Shown: positions 45,634 through 55,564, numbered from the stretch's first letter. The stretch: DNA of 64,000 nt from Cellulophaga sp. HaHa_2_95 (GCF_019278565.1 NZ_CP058988.1:2604001-2668000), one strand, 5' to 3'. Notes: a model not told the origin generated them from the sequence alone. Made by a program: numbers and translations.

Positions 45634-46503
45634 ATGCAATTAGAGCCATCAGAGCTAGTGTTAAATGCAGATAATAGCATTTATCATCTTAATATATTAC
45701 CAGAAGACATCGCAGATACCATTATTACCGTAGGAGATCCAGACCGTGTAGGTGGGGTTTCTAAGTATTTTGATACGATTGAAGTTAAAAAAGGAAAGCG
45801 CGAATTTCATACTCATACAGGAACTTTAAATGGAAAACGTATTTCTGTTATTTCAACAGGAATAGGAACAGATAATATTGATATTGTTCTTAATGAATTA
45901 GATGCCTTGGTGAATATTAATTTTGAAACAAGGACAATTAACTCAGAAAAAAAACAATTAGATATTATACGTATTGGTACTACTGGTGCCATACAGCCTC
46001 ATATTAATGTGGGCGATTTTCTGCTTAGTGAACACGCTATTGGATTTGATAGTTTATTACGTTTTTATAATGCAAAACATGTCATGAATGTAGAGGTGCA
46101 AAACAGCTTTGTGAAGCACACGGGTTGGTCTAAAGATAAATCTGCACCTTATGTAGTTTCTTGTAATCAAGAGCTTGCGGCAACTTTTATGTCAGCTACG
46201 ATGCATAAAGGATTTACGGCGACTAATGTTGGTTTTTATGGTCCTCAAGGACGAGTACTTCGTTTGAAAACTGAAGACCCTAAATTAAACGCTAAATTAG
46301 CTTCATTTGATTATAAGGGGTTAAAAATAACCAATCTAGAAATGGAAACCTCAGGAATCTATGGTTTGGCTAAGTTGTTGGGGCATAGAGCGGTATCTTT
46401 AAATTGTATTTTAGCCAATAGAAGTACGGGAGAATTCTTAACAAACCCTACCGAAGCTACTGAAAAATTAATTGAATACGCGTTAAAAAAATTGACAGAG
46501 TAG
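45634..46503 (+). CDS. Nucleoside phosphorylase (uridine phosphorylase-like)
   Basis: A 289-residue member of the purine/uridine phosphorylase family: TIITVGDPDRVGGVSKY near residue 30, VISTGIGTDNIDIVLNEL near 70, IRIGTTGAIQPHINVGD near 112, and the nucleoside/ribose site NLEMETSGIYGLAKLLGHR near 230. It cleaves nucleosides with phosphate to base and ribose 1-phosphate. Uridine or a related pyrimidine nucleoside is the likely substrate. It starts 1 bp after the DUF1835 gene and its stop touches the start of the next gene. Confidence 0.92.
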   Translation: MQLEPSELVLNADNSIYHLNILPEDIADTIITVGDPDRVGGVSKYFDTIEVKKGKREFHTHTGTLNGKRISVISTGIGTDNIDIVLNELDALVNINFETRTINSEKKQLDIIRIGTTGAIQPHINVGDFLLSEHAIGFDSLLRFYNAKHVMNVEVQNSFVKHTGWSKDKSAPYVVSCNQELAATFMSATMHKGFTATNVGFYGPQGRVLRLKTEDPKLNAKLASFDYKGLKITNLEMETSGIYGLAKLLGHRAVSLNCILANRSTGEFLTNPTEATEKLIEYALKKLTE

Positions 46504-47358
46504 ATGAAGAAAGTAAGAATTATTGGGGTTCCAGAACATTTTAACCTTCCTTGGCATATGGCTATCGAAGAAAATGCCTTTAAAGAAAGAGGTATTGATT
46601 TAAGTTGGACAGATATTCCTGAAGGAACAGGTAAAATGTGTCAAATGTTAGAAAGTGATGAAACCGATTTAGCCATAATTCTTACAGAAGGTATTGTTAA
46701 AAGTATTTCTGCTGGCAATCCCGTTAAAATAGTTCAAGAATTTATTGCTACACCTTTACTTTGGGGAATTCATGTAGCAGCTACAAGCAATTATAAAACC
46801 ATAGCCGATTTAAAAGATAGTACTGCTGCCATAAGTAGATTTGGTAGCGGAAGTCATCTTATGGCGTATGTAAATGCCGATAATCAAGGTTGGAGCACGA
46901 AAGACTTAAATTTTGAGGTAATAAATAACTTAGATGGCGCTATAACAGCACTAACAGCCAACACCGCAGATTATTTTATGTGGGAAAGATTTACCACTAA
47001 ACCGATAGTTGATCGCGGTATATTTAGACGTATTGCAGATTGTCCTACGCCCTGGCCTTGTTTTGTTATAGCAGCTCGTAATAAATTTTTAGAGGAAAAT
47101 CCATCGTTAGTACATCATATTACCGAAGTTATAAACCTATACACGGAAGAATTTAAAAATATACCAAGTATAGATAAAACACTAGCAAATGCCTACGGTC
47201 AAAAACTAGAAGACATCAAAGAATGGCTAGCTATCACAAAATGGAGCCAGAAACCACTAAAAGTTTCAACACTTCAGAAAGTTCAAGACACGCTGTTTAA
47301 TTTAAACCTGATTGAAAAAAAATTAGCTCCTGAAGCTTTGCTTTTGGCGCAAAAATAA
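46504..47358 (+). CDS. Periplasmic-binding-protein-like protein without signal peptide
   Basis: A 284-residue type 2 periplasmic-binding fold similar to ABC substrate-binding proteins for thiamine precursors or sulfonates (NMT1/Ca3427-like): IGVPEHFNLPWHMAIEENAF at the start, ISRFGSGSHLMAYV near 118 and ADYFMWERFTTKPIV. It has no signal peptide and no ABC permease or ATPase nearby, so it is a cytosolic binding domain or an enzyme. It is the last of a tight three-gene operon with a nucleoside phosphorylase, which hints at a link to a nucleoside or pyrimidine product. Confidence 0.82.
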   Translation: MKKVRIIGVPEHFNLPWHMAIEENAFKERGIDLSWTDIPEGTGKMCQMLESDETDLAIILTEGIVKSISAGNPVKIVQEFIATPLLWGIHVAATSNYKTIADLKDSTAAISRFGSGSHLMAYVNADNQGWSTKDLNFEVINNLDGAITALTANTADYFMWERFTTKPIVDRGIFRRIADCPTPWPCFVIAARNKFLEENPSLVHHITEVINLYTEEFKNIPSIDKTLANAYGQKLEDIKEWLAITKWSQKPLKVSTLQKVQDTLFNLNLIEKKLAPEALLLAQK

Positions 47359-47363
47359 GATGC

Positions 47364-47768
47364 TTATAAAATAAAGTATTTGTTTAGTAAAGAGCTAAAT
47401 TTCTCGTCAGACATTGGTTTTTGAAAATATTCTTTTACATCTTCATTATCTGTTGCTCTAATTAAATCCTTATCATCTTCACTGACAGTAGTCATAACAA
47501 TAATGCAATTATTCTTAATACTTGGAGATAATTTCTTGTAACGCTCTAAAAATGCCCAACCATTCATGACAGGCATATTAATGTCTAAAGTAATTAAACA
47601 AGGGAAAAAGTCAGAATCGTCAGAACTTTCTTCCAAAATTTCTAAGGCTTCTTCTCCATTTAAAGCTTTATAGACATCTACATCGATGTCGAGTTTTTTT
47701 ATAAATACGCTATTTATAAAATTTGTAGATTCATCATCGTCTACAAGTAAAATAGATTTTAAGTTCAT
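47364..47768 (-). CDS. Single-domain response regulator
   Basis: A 134-residue CheY-like receiver with no output domain. The acidic pair is in ILLVDDDEST (about 6-15), the phosphoacceptor Asp in CLITLDINMPVMNGW, the Thr in VMTTVSEDD and the Lys in YFQKPMSDE. The preferred start is 47768 (MNLKSIL); the longer frame from 47795 adds a basic leader. No histidine kinase is adjacent, so the partner is elsewhere. It converges on the gene before it. Confidence 0.9.
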   Translation of the reverse strand: MNLKSILLVDDDESTNFINSVFIKKLDIDVDVYKALNGEEALEILEESSDDSDFFPCLITLDINMPVMNGWAFLERYKKLSPSIKNNCIIVMTTVSEDDKDLIRATDNEDVKEYFQKPMSDEKFSSLLNKYFIL

Positions 47769-48004
47769 TTTGGTTCGTGTTTTTGGTTGGGTCAAAAATA
47801 TTGAGAATTTATTTTTAAATGGGAAAAATAATGAACAGTTCCTTAATTTTTAAAGATTCTTAATAATTAACCCTCCATATATCGGGAATTAAAAAATTAA
47901 CTCCTTGACTTATACCAATTTAATTATAATTAACTCCTTAACCAAATAATATGATAATTGCGTTTTTTTTATTTTACAGGGATTCTTATAGCTTTTAGAT
48001 TCTA

Positions 48005-48670
48005 CTACCAATTAATTGGATCTTTTCTTAGTTGCATCAAAATGTCATTGGTTGTACTAAAGCATTTGTTCCCAAACCAGTAGCCTCTGTTAGCACTTAA
48101 AGGAGATGGATGACCACTGGTAAGAATATGGTGCTTGCTATCCTCTATTAGTTTTGCTTTTTTTTTTGCAAAGCCACCCCAAAGTAAAAAAATTACATCA
48201 GCTTTTTCTTCACTAATTTTTTTGATGACAGCATCGGTAAATACCTCCCAACCTTTTTTTTGGTGACTTCCTGCTTCATGGGCTCTAACAGTTAGGGTAG
48301 CATTCAGAAGTAAGATGCCTTGTTTTGCCCAAGATTCTAAATTTCCAGATTTGGGATATGGCTTCTGAAGGTCAGTACCCAATTCTTTAAAAATATTCAC
48401 TAAGGAGGGCGGGTGTGCCACACCATCCTGCACAGAAAAACACAAGCCATTGGCTTGGTTTGGCCCATGATAAGGGTCTTGACCAATAATAACTACTCGT
48501 GTATCTTGAAATGTACAATGATTAAAGGCTGCAAAAATGTCTTCCTGTTTTGGGTACACCACCTGCTCGCTATATTCTTTTGATACAAAAGTGGTCAATG
48601 CTTTAAAATAAGGAGCATTAAACTCTTCTTCTAAAAGTGTTTTCCAACTTTTATGAATATTCCAAATCAT
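48005..48670 (-). CDS. ung: Uracil-DNA glycosylase
   Basis: A 221-residue family-1 uracil-DNA glycosylase that removes uracil from DNA. The catalytic water-activating motif GQDPYHGPNQANGLCFSV lies near residue 63, LLNATLTVR near 125 and the minor-groove loop SGHPSPLSANRGYW near 188. Length and all motifs are normal. It is transcribed alone. Confidence 0.96.
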   Translation of the reverse strand: MIWNIHKSWKTLLEEEFNAPYFKALTTFVSKEYSEQVVYPKQEDIFAAFNHCTFQDTRVVIIGQDPYHGPNQANGLCFSVQDGVAHPPSLVNIFKELGTDLQKPYPKSGNLESWAKQGILLLNATLTVRAHEAGSHQKKGWEVFTDAVIKKISEEKADVIFLLWGGFAKKKAKLIEDSKHHILTSGHPSPLSANRGYWFGNKCFSTTNDILMQLRKDPINW

Positions 48671-48719
48671 ACGTTAAGATTTTTTTGGAATCAAAAGTAA
48701 TAAAATATAAGTCTTTACT

Positions 48720-49769
48720 TTAATTAGTACGTTGTTGATCCAATACCTCATTTTGCTGCACTCTGTATTTAAGAATATTTACGTAATCTAATGCTAATTT
48801 ATCCTTAGAGTCTGTGTATGCTTTTGAGGCATATTGAATAGCAAGATCTAAATCGCCATCTATTTCACTACTAATGGCCATGTTATAATTGGCTCTTCCT
48901 TGAATTTTTAAGTCAGGATTTGTAGTTTCTTGTTTCCAAAGTTCTGCAGCACCATCCCAATCACCTGTCAGTGCTCTACGGTGTGCTACTTTAAAATTAT
49001 CAGTTCCAGACATATAGTAATCTCTAGAGATTCTCACTTTATTTGGAATTAAACGTTGTGCGTAAGCAATACCGACATTCCTGCTATACTCTTGGATCGT
49101 TTCATTGCGTTGTTTTACAGCTTCAACTGCCTTCATAGGATTAATACCTTGACCTTTAAAAATCATTTCTTTTGTGTAATTTTTCTCATCAATAACTAAT
49201 CTCGTACTAGGATCATACACACGCCATCCACAGTTAACCAATGTGTTCAAGGTTACTTCCTGTGCAGGTACGTTTACCTTAACGCCTAGATTATTCTCTA
49301 GGGGCATTGTGGTTACTTTGAAGGATGATTTTGTATCTGTATCATAAAAAGCTAGTGAAAAAATGACATCTACATTATAGGTATCACACAAATTATCTAT
49401 CGTTTCCCAAGATAGTGTTGCAGGCAAAACACCTAATCCGCTTTTAACTTCTTCTAAGTTTTCTAGAATTTTAACTTCGTCTAGATTTTTAATCATTTCC
49501 AATTCTGATGCAAACGCACTCATAGCTGCTTCGGCCCCTTTTTGATCTAGATTTAGGCCTTCAGCGGAAAGTATTTGATCTATTTTGTCTAAGCCTTTAT
49601 TACCTTTAGAAGGTTCACTCCTATTAATAACTCCTATAGTTTTAACCGCAGAAGAAAGATGCAATTTCGCAGGTGTAGTTACCCCCATGGTCATTTTATT
49701 GGTAGAGGCACAAGCGGTGATAAACAGTGTTATGCTTAAATAGATGAAGGGTTTGATTTGATTTTTCAT
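48720..49769 (-). CDS. DUF6340 lipoprotein with TPR-like tail
   Basis: A 349-residue lipoprotein; the signal ends ITACAS. It resembles the Bacteroidetes family DUF6340: HLSSAVKTIGVINRSEPSKGNKGLDKID near residue 40, VDVIFSLAFYDTDTK near 145 and NCGWRVYDPSTRLVIDE near 185. The C-terminal 90 residues form TPR-like helices (ALTGDWDGAAELWKQETTNP). The start at 49769 gives a clean signal peptide; 49811 does not. Function unknown. Confidence 0.85.
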   Translation of the reverse strand: MKNQIKPFIYLSITLFITACASTNKMTMGVTTPAKLHLSSAVKTIGVINRSEPSKGNKGLDKIDQILSAEGLNLDQKGAEAAMSAFASELEMIKNLDEVKILENLEEVKSGLGVLPATLSWETIDNLCDTYNVDVIFSLAFYDTDTKSSFKVTTMPLENNLGVKVNVPAQEVTLNTLVNCGWRVYDPSTRLVIDEKNYTKEMIFKGQGINPMKAVEAVKQRNETIQEYSRNVGIAYAQRLIPNKVRISRDYYMSGTDNFKVAHRRALTGDWDGAAELWKQETTNPDLKIQGRANYNMAISSEIDGDLDLAIQYASKAYTDSKDKLALDYVNILKYRVQQNEVLDQQRTN

Positions 49770-49936
49770 AGGATTAATAATCTGTTTAAAGTTGATACAA
49801 AGATGTATCACAACTAGTGTATATTAAACTCTAAATGCAAATTTTTATTGTTTAAAAGGTATAGTATAAGCTGCCTCAATCCTTAGACAAAAAGTGAATT
49901 AATTTTGTAATTAATAGCGAAATATTTTTTTCAATG

Positions 49937-49944
49937 TATCTTTG
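49937..49944 (+). promoter_or_regulatory. -7 box TATCTTTG before mutS2-like gene
   Basis: A full match to TAnnTTTG only 7 bp before the start codon at 49952. Transcription would begin at about the start codon, so the message may be leaderless or nearly so. The -33 region shows only a distant TTTG (49904-49907). Confidence 0.5.
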
Positions 49945-49951
49945 AAAAAGA

Positions 49952-52123
49952 ATGAATAAGATAAACGATAAGACATTAAAAGATTTAGAATTTTATACAG
50001 TTCTAAACCATATTGCGGCACGTTGTAATACTGAACAAGGCAAAGAAAATGCCTTGCAGATAGTTCCGCTAAGATCCAAAGAATTGATCGAAATCCATTT
50101 AGGGCAAACCTCTGAGTATGTTTCTTCTTTTTCCAATGATAACCGGATTCCTAATCATGGTTTCGATGCGATTAATCAAGAGTTGAAACTTTTAAAAATT
50201 GAAAACGCAACGATAGAGATTTCTGGTTTTAGAAAAATTGGTAATATCTGTAGTACCGTAAATACGCTTAAGAAATTTTTAAAGAAATTTAAAGAGTACT
50301 ACCCTCTACTTTTTCAAGCATCCGAAGATGTTGAACTAAATATTGAGATTCCAGCTCAGATAGATGCTGTGATAGATAGATTTGGTGAAATTAAAGATAA
50401 TGCTTCGGATAATTTACGGATTATTAGATCAGAGATTAATGGCTTGAAAGGGAAGATTAATCAGAGTTTTTCCCGGGCGCTGACCATGTATCAAGCTTCT
50501 GATTTTTTAGATGAGATTAGAGAATCTGTTGTAGATAATCGACGTGTTTTAGCGGTAAAAGCAATGAACCGTAAAAAGGTGAAGGGAGCTGTTATGGGTA
50601 CTTCTAAAACAGGAAGTATTGTTTATATTGAGCCAGAAGCAGCATTACAGTTTAGTCGTCAATTGAATAATTTAGAATTTGAAGAGCGAGAAGAGATTCA
50701 AAGAATTCTTAGGGTTTTAACTGCACATATAACGCCATTTATTCCAGAGTTATCTATATATCAAGACTTTCTAGCCCACATAGATATTACCGCAGCAAAG
50801 GCGAAATATGCTATGGAAATGGATGCTGTATTGCCTGAGTTTAGTGAGGATAATGAATTATATTTAAGAGATGCCTACCACCCACTGCTCTACTTAACTA
50901 ATAAACGCAAGAAAGAAAAGACGTATCCACAGACGATAGGTTTGCATGATGAAAACAGAATTATTGTTATTTCTGGACCCAATGCTGGAGGAAAAAGTAT
51001 CACTCTAAAAACCTTAGGAATTCTACAGGTGATGTTGCAGAGTGGATTATTAATTCCAGTTCATGAGCGTAGTAAAGTGTGTTTGTTTAGTAGGATACTA
51101 ACGGATATAGGAGATAATCAATCTATTGAAAATCATTTAAGTACGTATAGTTACCGACTCAAAAACATGAACTACTTTTTGCGAAAGTGTGATGATAAAA
51201 CCTTGTTCTTAATTGATGAATTTGGTACCGGTAGTGATCCGGAATTGGGAGGAGCATTAGCGGAGATTTTCTTAGAAGTATTTTATGAACGTGGTTCTTA
51301 TGGTGTCATTACTACGCACTACTCCAACTTAAAGTTGTTGGCTAATGAATTGCCACATGCAACAAATGCCAATATGTTGTTTGATTCGAAAACCTTAGAA
51401 CCTACTTATCAACTGGTTTTAGGGCAAGCCGGTAGTTCTTTTACATTTGAAGTAGCGCAGAAAAACGGAATTCCCTATAGTCTAATAAACCGCGCTAAGA
51501 AGAAAATTGAGAGTGGCAAGGTGCGTTTTGATGCCACGATAGCCAAATTGCAAAAAGAGCGCAGTTCTATGGTTAAAACGGGAACAAAGCTTAGAGAGGA
51601 AGAAACTAAAGCGCGTAGTGAAGCGCAACGTTTTGAGGAACTGAATACTAAGGTGAAATCTAAATTAGAAAATTACCAAGAGTTGTATGATTCTAGCCAG
51701 CGCATGATTTATTTAGGAAATAAATTGAATGATGCGGCATTGAAATATTTTCAAGATAAAAAGAAAAGGCCTCTTGTTTCAGAACTACTTCGAATTGTAG
51801 AAACAGAAAACAGCAAACGTAAAAAGAAATCTTCGCAACAAGTTAAAATTGAAAAAGCAAAGAAAGTTGAAGTAGAAAAAGAGGTGATTCAGAAGGTAGA
51901 GGTCATCAGAGAGGAAAAAAAGAAAGAGAAGAAGATAAAGGCTGTAGTAGAAAAGAACAAACCTAAACCTATTTTTAAACTTGGAGATCGTGTGCGAATG
52001 ATAGACGGAAAAGCAGTAGGTAGTATTGATAAATTAGAGAAAAATAAAGCAGTGGTTAATTATGGTATGTTCACCACAAACGTTAGTGTTAACCAATTAG
52101 AACTGGTTGAAGCCAAAAGATAA
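49952..52123 (+). CDS. MutS2-like ATPase without Smr domain
   Basis: A 723-residue MutS-family protein. The core/lever helices (about 1-310) precede an ABC-type ATPase: Walker A SGPNAGGKSITLKTLG (about 341), Walker B TLFLIDEFGTGSDPELGG (about 412) and a His switch VITTHYSNLK. A coiled-coil (about 510-650, very Lys/Glu-rich at the end) leads to a short C-terminal KOW/SH3-like domain. The Smr nuclease domain that ends most MutS2 proteins is missing; instead a RMIDGKAVGSIDKLEKNKA module closes the protein. Action on ribosome collisions or recombination intermediates is known for MutS2 relatives and only inferred here. Confidence 0.9.
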   Translation: MNKINDKTLKDLEFYTVLNHIAARCNTEQGKENALQIVPLRSKELIEIHLGQTSEYVSSFSNDNRIPNHGFDAINQELKLLKIENATIEISGFRKIGNICSTVNTLKKFLKKFKEYYPLLFQASEDVELNIEIPAQIDAVIDRFGEIKDNASDNLRIIRSEINGLKGKINQSFSRALTMYQASDFLDEIRESVVDNRRVLAVKAMNRKKVKGAVMGTSKTGSIVYIEPEAALQFSRQLNNLEFEEREEIQRILRVLTAHITPFIPELSIYQDFLAHIDITAAKAKYAMEMDAVLPEFSEDNELYLRDAYHPLLYLTNKRKKEKTYPQTIGLHDENRIIVISGPNAGGKSITLKTLGILQVMLQSGLLIPVHERSKVCLFSRILTDIGDNQSIENHLSTYSYRLKNMNYFLRKCDDKTLFLIDEFGTGSDPELGGALAEIFLEVFYERGSYGVITTHYSNLKLLANELPHATNANMLFDSKTLEPTYQLVLGQAGSSFTFEVAQKNGIPYSLINRAKKKIESGKVRFDATIAKLQKERSSMVKTGTKLREEETKARSEAQRFEELNTKVKSKLENYQELYDSSQRMIYLGNKLNDAALKYFQDKKKRPLVSELLRIVETENSKRKKKSSQQVKIEKAKKVEVEKEVIQKVEVIREEKKKEKKIKAVVEKNKPKPIFKLGDRVRMIDGKAVGSIDKLEKNKAVVNYGMFTTNVSVNQLELVEAKR

Positions 52124-52165
52124 ACAGTCGGCTTCAGGTATTTTTAATACTTGAAGCTGACTGTT
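52123..52165 (+). terminator. Terminator after the mutS2-like gene
   Basis: Arms starting AACAGTC (52123) and ending GACTGTT (52165) pair over about 18 bp with single mismatches around a TTTTTA loop. The T-run is short. Confidence 0.65.
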
Positions 52166-52173
52166 CCCACATT

Positions 52174-52645
52174 TCAAAACATACCTATTGGGTATTTTTT
52201 AGAAGCTACAATTATATTAAGATTGTATGCTTGAGAATAGGAATACATATCATTAGCAGCTGTTATGAGATATCGTTTTCTTGGTTTGTCAAAAATCAGA
52301 AGATGCCTCAGACCGCTAGTATAGAAACTGAACGAAGCTCGAACTGTATTAAAAGGTAGATCACTAAATTCTGTGGGTGCAGAAATTGGATTAGTGCCTT
52401 TGCTTAGGTTCTCTATAGAAAGGTCGATCACCGTACTAAAATCCTCCTAAGTATCTCCATTTACATACATGTATTTGAGTCCGTTTTTTTGTAATTACAA
52501 GAAATTGAGCTTGGTTGTTAGCACTAAATTCTTAGTCAGTTTTGCTTGTATTAAATATGGCATTAATACCGTCTAAAGCAACATTACTCCTATCGTCCGT
52601 TAAGAACGGGCATTCTTCTTCATCTGATTTGTTTAGTGCGATCAT
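52174..52645 (-). pseudogene. Broken gene remnant, unknown family
   Basis: On the minus strand a frame opens at an ATG ending at 52645 (MIALNKSDEEECPFL) and stops after 37 codons. Protein-like sequence resumes further on (VIDLSIENLSKGTNPISAP) and runs to 52174. The two parts together would make a protein of about 150 residues interrupted by stops. I do not recognise the family. It could instead be two chance frames, but the amino-acid pattern (a FSFYTSGLRHLLIF strand, SYSQAYNLNIIVAS) looks like real protein. Confidence 0.4.
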
Positions 52646-53006
52646 TATATTTTATTTAAAGATTTATATAATAAAAACTAGACGGAATTAGGGCATACGC
52701 CTAATAAATGCTATAGACAAAGTATGGACAAAGAAAGGATGCTTCTATATGATATGTCTTATAATGATAGCTATTTGGATATTGTATAATTGGCTCTTAA
52801 CAGCTTTGAAAATAAGGTGTTGTACGAGTTGTATAGTACTAACTTTTTAATGATTTTGAGGATAAAGGATAGCCATTTGTTCCTATAGCCTTCTGAGGTT
52901 TTATGTTATTATAAAACTTAAAACCGCTACCTTAGAACTCCAGAATGAAAAATATACTCCCCCTATTATTTAAATTATTCCAACTATAAATAGTTTAATT
53001 CTAGTT
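52646..53006. other. Gene-free stretch before the TPR regulator gene
   Basis: About 360 bp of A/T-rich DNA with stops in every frame. No repeat or hairpin of note. The promoter of the gene at 53007 must be in its right part; none was placed with confidence. Confidence 0.5.
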
Positions 53007-54881
53007 ATGAAAGTTTTTATAATGGTATTGACCACCTTTTGCTTTGCTTTTACTTATGGGCAAATAGAGCGAAAAGTAGATAGTTTAGAAAAAGCCTTGA
53101 AAGGTGAAAAAAGTCTTATAAGTAAAGTAGAGACACTTGAAGCGTTGTATGTAATTTTGCGCTACAATAACCCGGAAACCTCCTTAAAATTTTCCTTGCA
53201 GGCCTATGAGATAGCGAGTACCCTGAAGGATAAAAAAAAGCAACTTAATGCGGTATATCAATCGGCCATAAGTTATAGGGCATTAAACCAATTAGGTGCA
53301 GCTGTGTCGTATCATGAAACCGCCATGAAACTTTCTACAGAACTAAAGGAAGAGGTTTTTTACGCAAAAAGCTTATTAGAATTGGCAGATATTAACCGCT
53401 TAGACGCTAAAAAAAAGGAAGCTTTAGAAATGCTGAATGAGGCTAAAGTAATTTTTGTAAACAATAATGAAACAGAATTAGTGAATGTTTGTTTAGGGAA
53501 CATAGCTAGTGTGTATTTGAGTAATGGACAATTTAAATTATCTCAGCAATTGTACATGCAAGCATTGAATAATATAGACTCGCTACATACGGATCCGCTT
53601 ACGAAGGCAGACATTGTAGCAAGATTGGGAGAGATACAATACAATACCGAAAATTACGAGGCATCTATACCGTATTATTATCAGGCTTTAGAAGTATACA
53701 TAGCGGTAGATGATAATATTTGGCAATCTAATATGTACCTACAAATTGGTACCTCTTTAGCTGCATTGCAGGATTATGAAAAGGCTTTAGAGTATTTTTT
53801 TAAGAGTCTAAAAATTGCTAAGAACTTTGGACTTACATCAAATGAAGCCATGGTATATACCAATATTGGTTCAACCTACAGAGAAATGAAGAATTTGGAA
53901 GCTTCTGAGGCTTATTTAGAAGAGAGTTTACATTTTCATGAAAAAGAAGGACTTGCTTATAATCATATTGCGGTACTTTTAGAATTAGGACGCTTACATA
54001 TGGATTTAAATAACCCTGAAAAAGCGTTATGTTTCTTAGATGAAGCTATTGACAAATCTACACCCTCCATGCGTTTAGATTATTTAATGGAAGGATATAA
54101 ATTGAGGTCTACCGCTTATGATATGTTGAAAAGCCCGCATAGGGCGTTAAGCGATTTAAAAGCGCACCAAAAATTTAAAGACAGCATTTTTAATCATACA
54201 AAAATGCAACAAATAGAAGAATTGAAAACAATCTATGAGACTGAAAATAAACAAACATTACTCGCTTTAAACAAGGAAGAAATTGAAAATTTACTGCACA
54301 AATCTAAAGTAGATACCCTAACCAAGAGTCTGTATGCTGGAGGCATGCTTTCTGGCTTGTCATTGTCTATACTACTGTTTTTTATTTTTAGACAACGCTT
54401 AAAAAAGAACAAGTCCAACCAAAGGAAATTAGATGAACTCTACAAAAAAGAGATTGAATATAAACAAAAGGAATTGGCAAGTTTAACGGTACATTTAGCA
54501 CAAAAAAACACATTCACTCAAGATTTAATTGAAGATTTAAAGGAACTGAAAGATAACCCCGATAAATTTAAATTACAGTTTAGAAGAATTCTTATGTTGT
54601 TAAAAAAGCAGAATTCTGATGATAAGGACTGGGAGTTGTTTAAAACTTACTTTGCAGATGTGCATAATGATTTTGATGACAAGCTAAGAGCTATTTATGC
54701 TGATATTTCGGAAAAGGAAATAAGACTAGCTGCCTTTTTAAGAATGAATTTGTCTACAAAAGAAATAGCGGCAATATTTAATGTGCTTCCAGATAGTATA
54801 CTGAAGTCTAAATACCGACTGAAAAAGAAGCTAAATTTAGATAAAGATATGGATTTAGGGAGCTTTTTAAACTCATTATAA
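53007..54881 (+). CDS. TPR sensor with LuxR-like C-terminal HTH
   Basis: A 624-residue membrane-anchored regulator typical of Flavobacteriia. A signal peptide ends TYGQ (residue 19), then come about eight tetratricopeptide repeats (30-420; for example ALEYFFKSLKIAKNFGL), one transmembrane helix (about 445-463, SGLSLSILLFFIF), a cytosolic coiled coil (470-500) and a C-terminal HTH (EKEIRLAAFLRMNLSTKEIAAIFNVLPDSILKSKY in two parts, about 570-605). It senses an unknown periplasmic signal and may bind DNA directly. It is monocistronic. Confidence 0.88.
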   Translation: MKVFIMVLTTFCFAFTYGQIERKVDSLEKALKGEKSLISKVETLEALYVILRYNNPETSLKFSLQAYEIASTLKDKKKQLNAVYQSAISYRALNQLGAAVSYHETAMKLSTELKEEVFYAKSLLELADINRLDAKKKEALEMLNEAKVIFVNNNETELVNVCLGNIASVYLSNGQFKLSQQLYMQALNNIDSLHTDPLTKADIVARLGEIQYNTENYEASIPYYYQALEVYIAVDDNIWQSNMYLQIGTSLAALQDYEKALEYFFKSLKIAKNFGLTSNEAMVYTNIGSTYREMKNLEASEAYLEESLHFHEKEGLAYNHIAVLLELGRLHMDLNNPEKALCFLDEAIDKSTPSMRLDYLMEGYKLRSTAYDMLKSPHRALSDLKAHQKFKDSIFNHTKMQQIEELKTIYETENKQTLLALNKEEIENLLHKSKVDTLTKSLYAGGMLSGLSLSILLFFIFRQRLKKNKSNQRKLDELYKKEIEYKQKELASLTVHLAQKNTFTQDLIEDLKELKDNPDKFKLQFRRILMLLKKQNSDDKDWELFKTYFADVHNDFDDKLRAIYADISEKEIRLAAFLRMNLSTKEIAAIFNVLPDSILKSKYRLKKKLNLDKDMDLGSFLNSL

Positions 54882-54977
54882 TCGCTTATTAAATAGTTAA
54901 ATTAAGGAGATGTAAGCTGTTGCTGTTTTTTGCTTAAAACTACAATTCAAGATGAGTACAATTAGTTTTTTTATTAT

Positions 54978-55005
54978 TTTGATGTAATCCCATAGACTAT
55001 CTTTG
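54978..55005 (+). promoter_or_regulatory. Promoter of the DCC-family gene
   Basis: TTTG (54978-54981), a 16-bp spacer and TATCTTTG (54998-55005), a full TAnnTTTG match, 30 bp before the start codon. Confidence 0.65.
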
Positions 55006-55034
55006 ATAAAAATTTAGATTGATACTATTTACAT

Positions 55035-55448
55035 ATGCAAGGAAATAATTCTCATAAGATTGTTCTTTTTGATGGTGTTTGCAATTTGTGTAACTCTTCT
55101 ATACATACAATTATTAAGTACGATAAGAAAGACGAATTTCGGTTTGCATCCTTACAAAGTGAAATAGGACAAAAGCTGGCGAAAGAAAGACATATAGATA
55201 CTACATTGGTAGATTCTATAATTTTAATAGAACCAGGAATTGCGTATTACACTAAATCTACGGCGGCATTATTGATAGGCAAATCATTTGGGGGCTTATG
55301 GTCTTTATTGGCCATTTTTGAATGGATTCCAGAAAAATTCAGGGACACTATTTATGATTATGTGGCTAAAAACAGATACAAATGGTACGGTAAAAAGGAC
55401 GCCTGTATGATACCCACTGCTGAATTAAAAGCTAAGTTTCTAGATTAA
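55035..55448 (+). CDS. DCC-family thiol-disulfide oxidoreductase-like protein
   Basis: A 137-residue thioredoxin-fold protein of the DUF393/DCC family. The motif DGVCNLCN (residues 13-20) carries the CxxC pair at the N-terminus, and FRFASLQSEIG and YYTKSTAALLIGKS follow as usual. The substrate is unknown. It is short and cytosolic, with its own promoter. Confidence 0.92.
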   Translation: MQGNNSHKIVLFDGVCNLCNSSIHTIIKYDKKDEFRFASLQSEIGQKLAKERHIDTTLVDSIILIEPGIAYYTKSTAALLIGKSFGGLWSLLAIFEWIPEKFRDTIYDYVAKNRYKWYGKKDACMIPTAELKAKFLD

Positions 55449-55564
55449 TGGCTTTACTCAGTAAGTAGTAGCGTTTACTAAGTTCTAAAAGAGGCTTACT
55501 CAACGCCCCTTTACATTATGTTTGATTGTGGTTAGGTTTACTCTAAATTTAAAACCAACACAAC

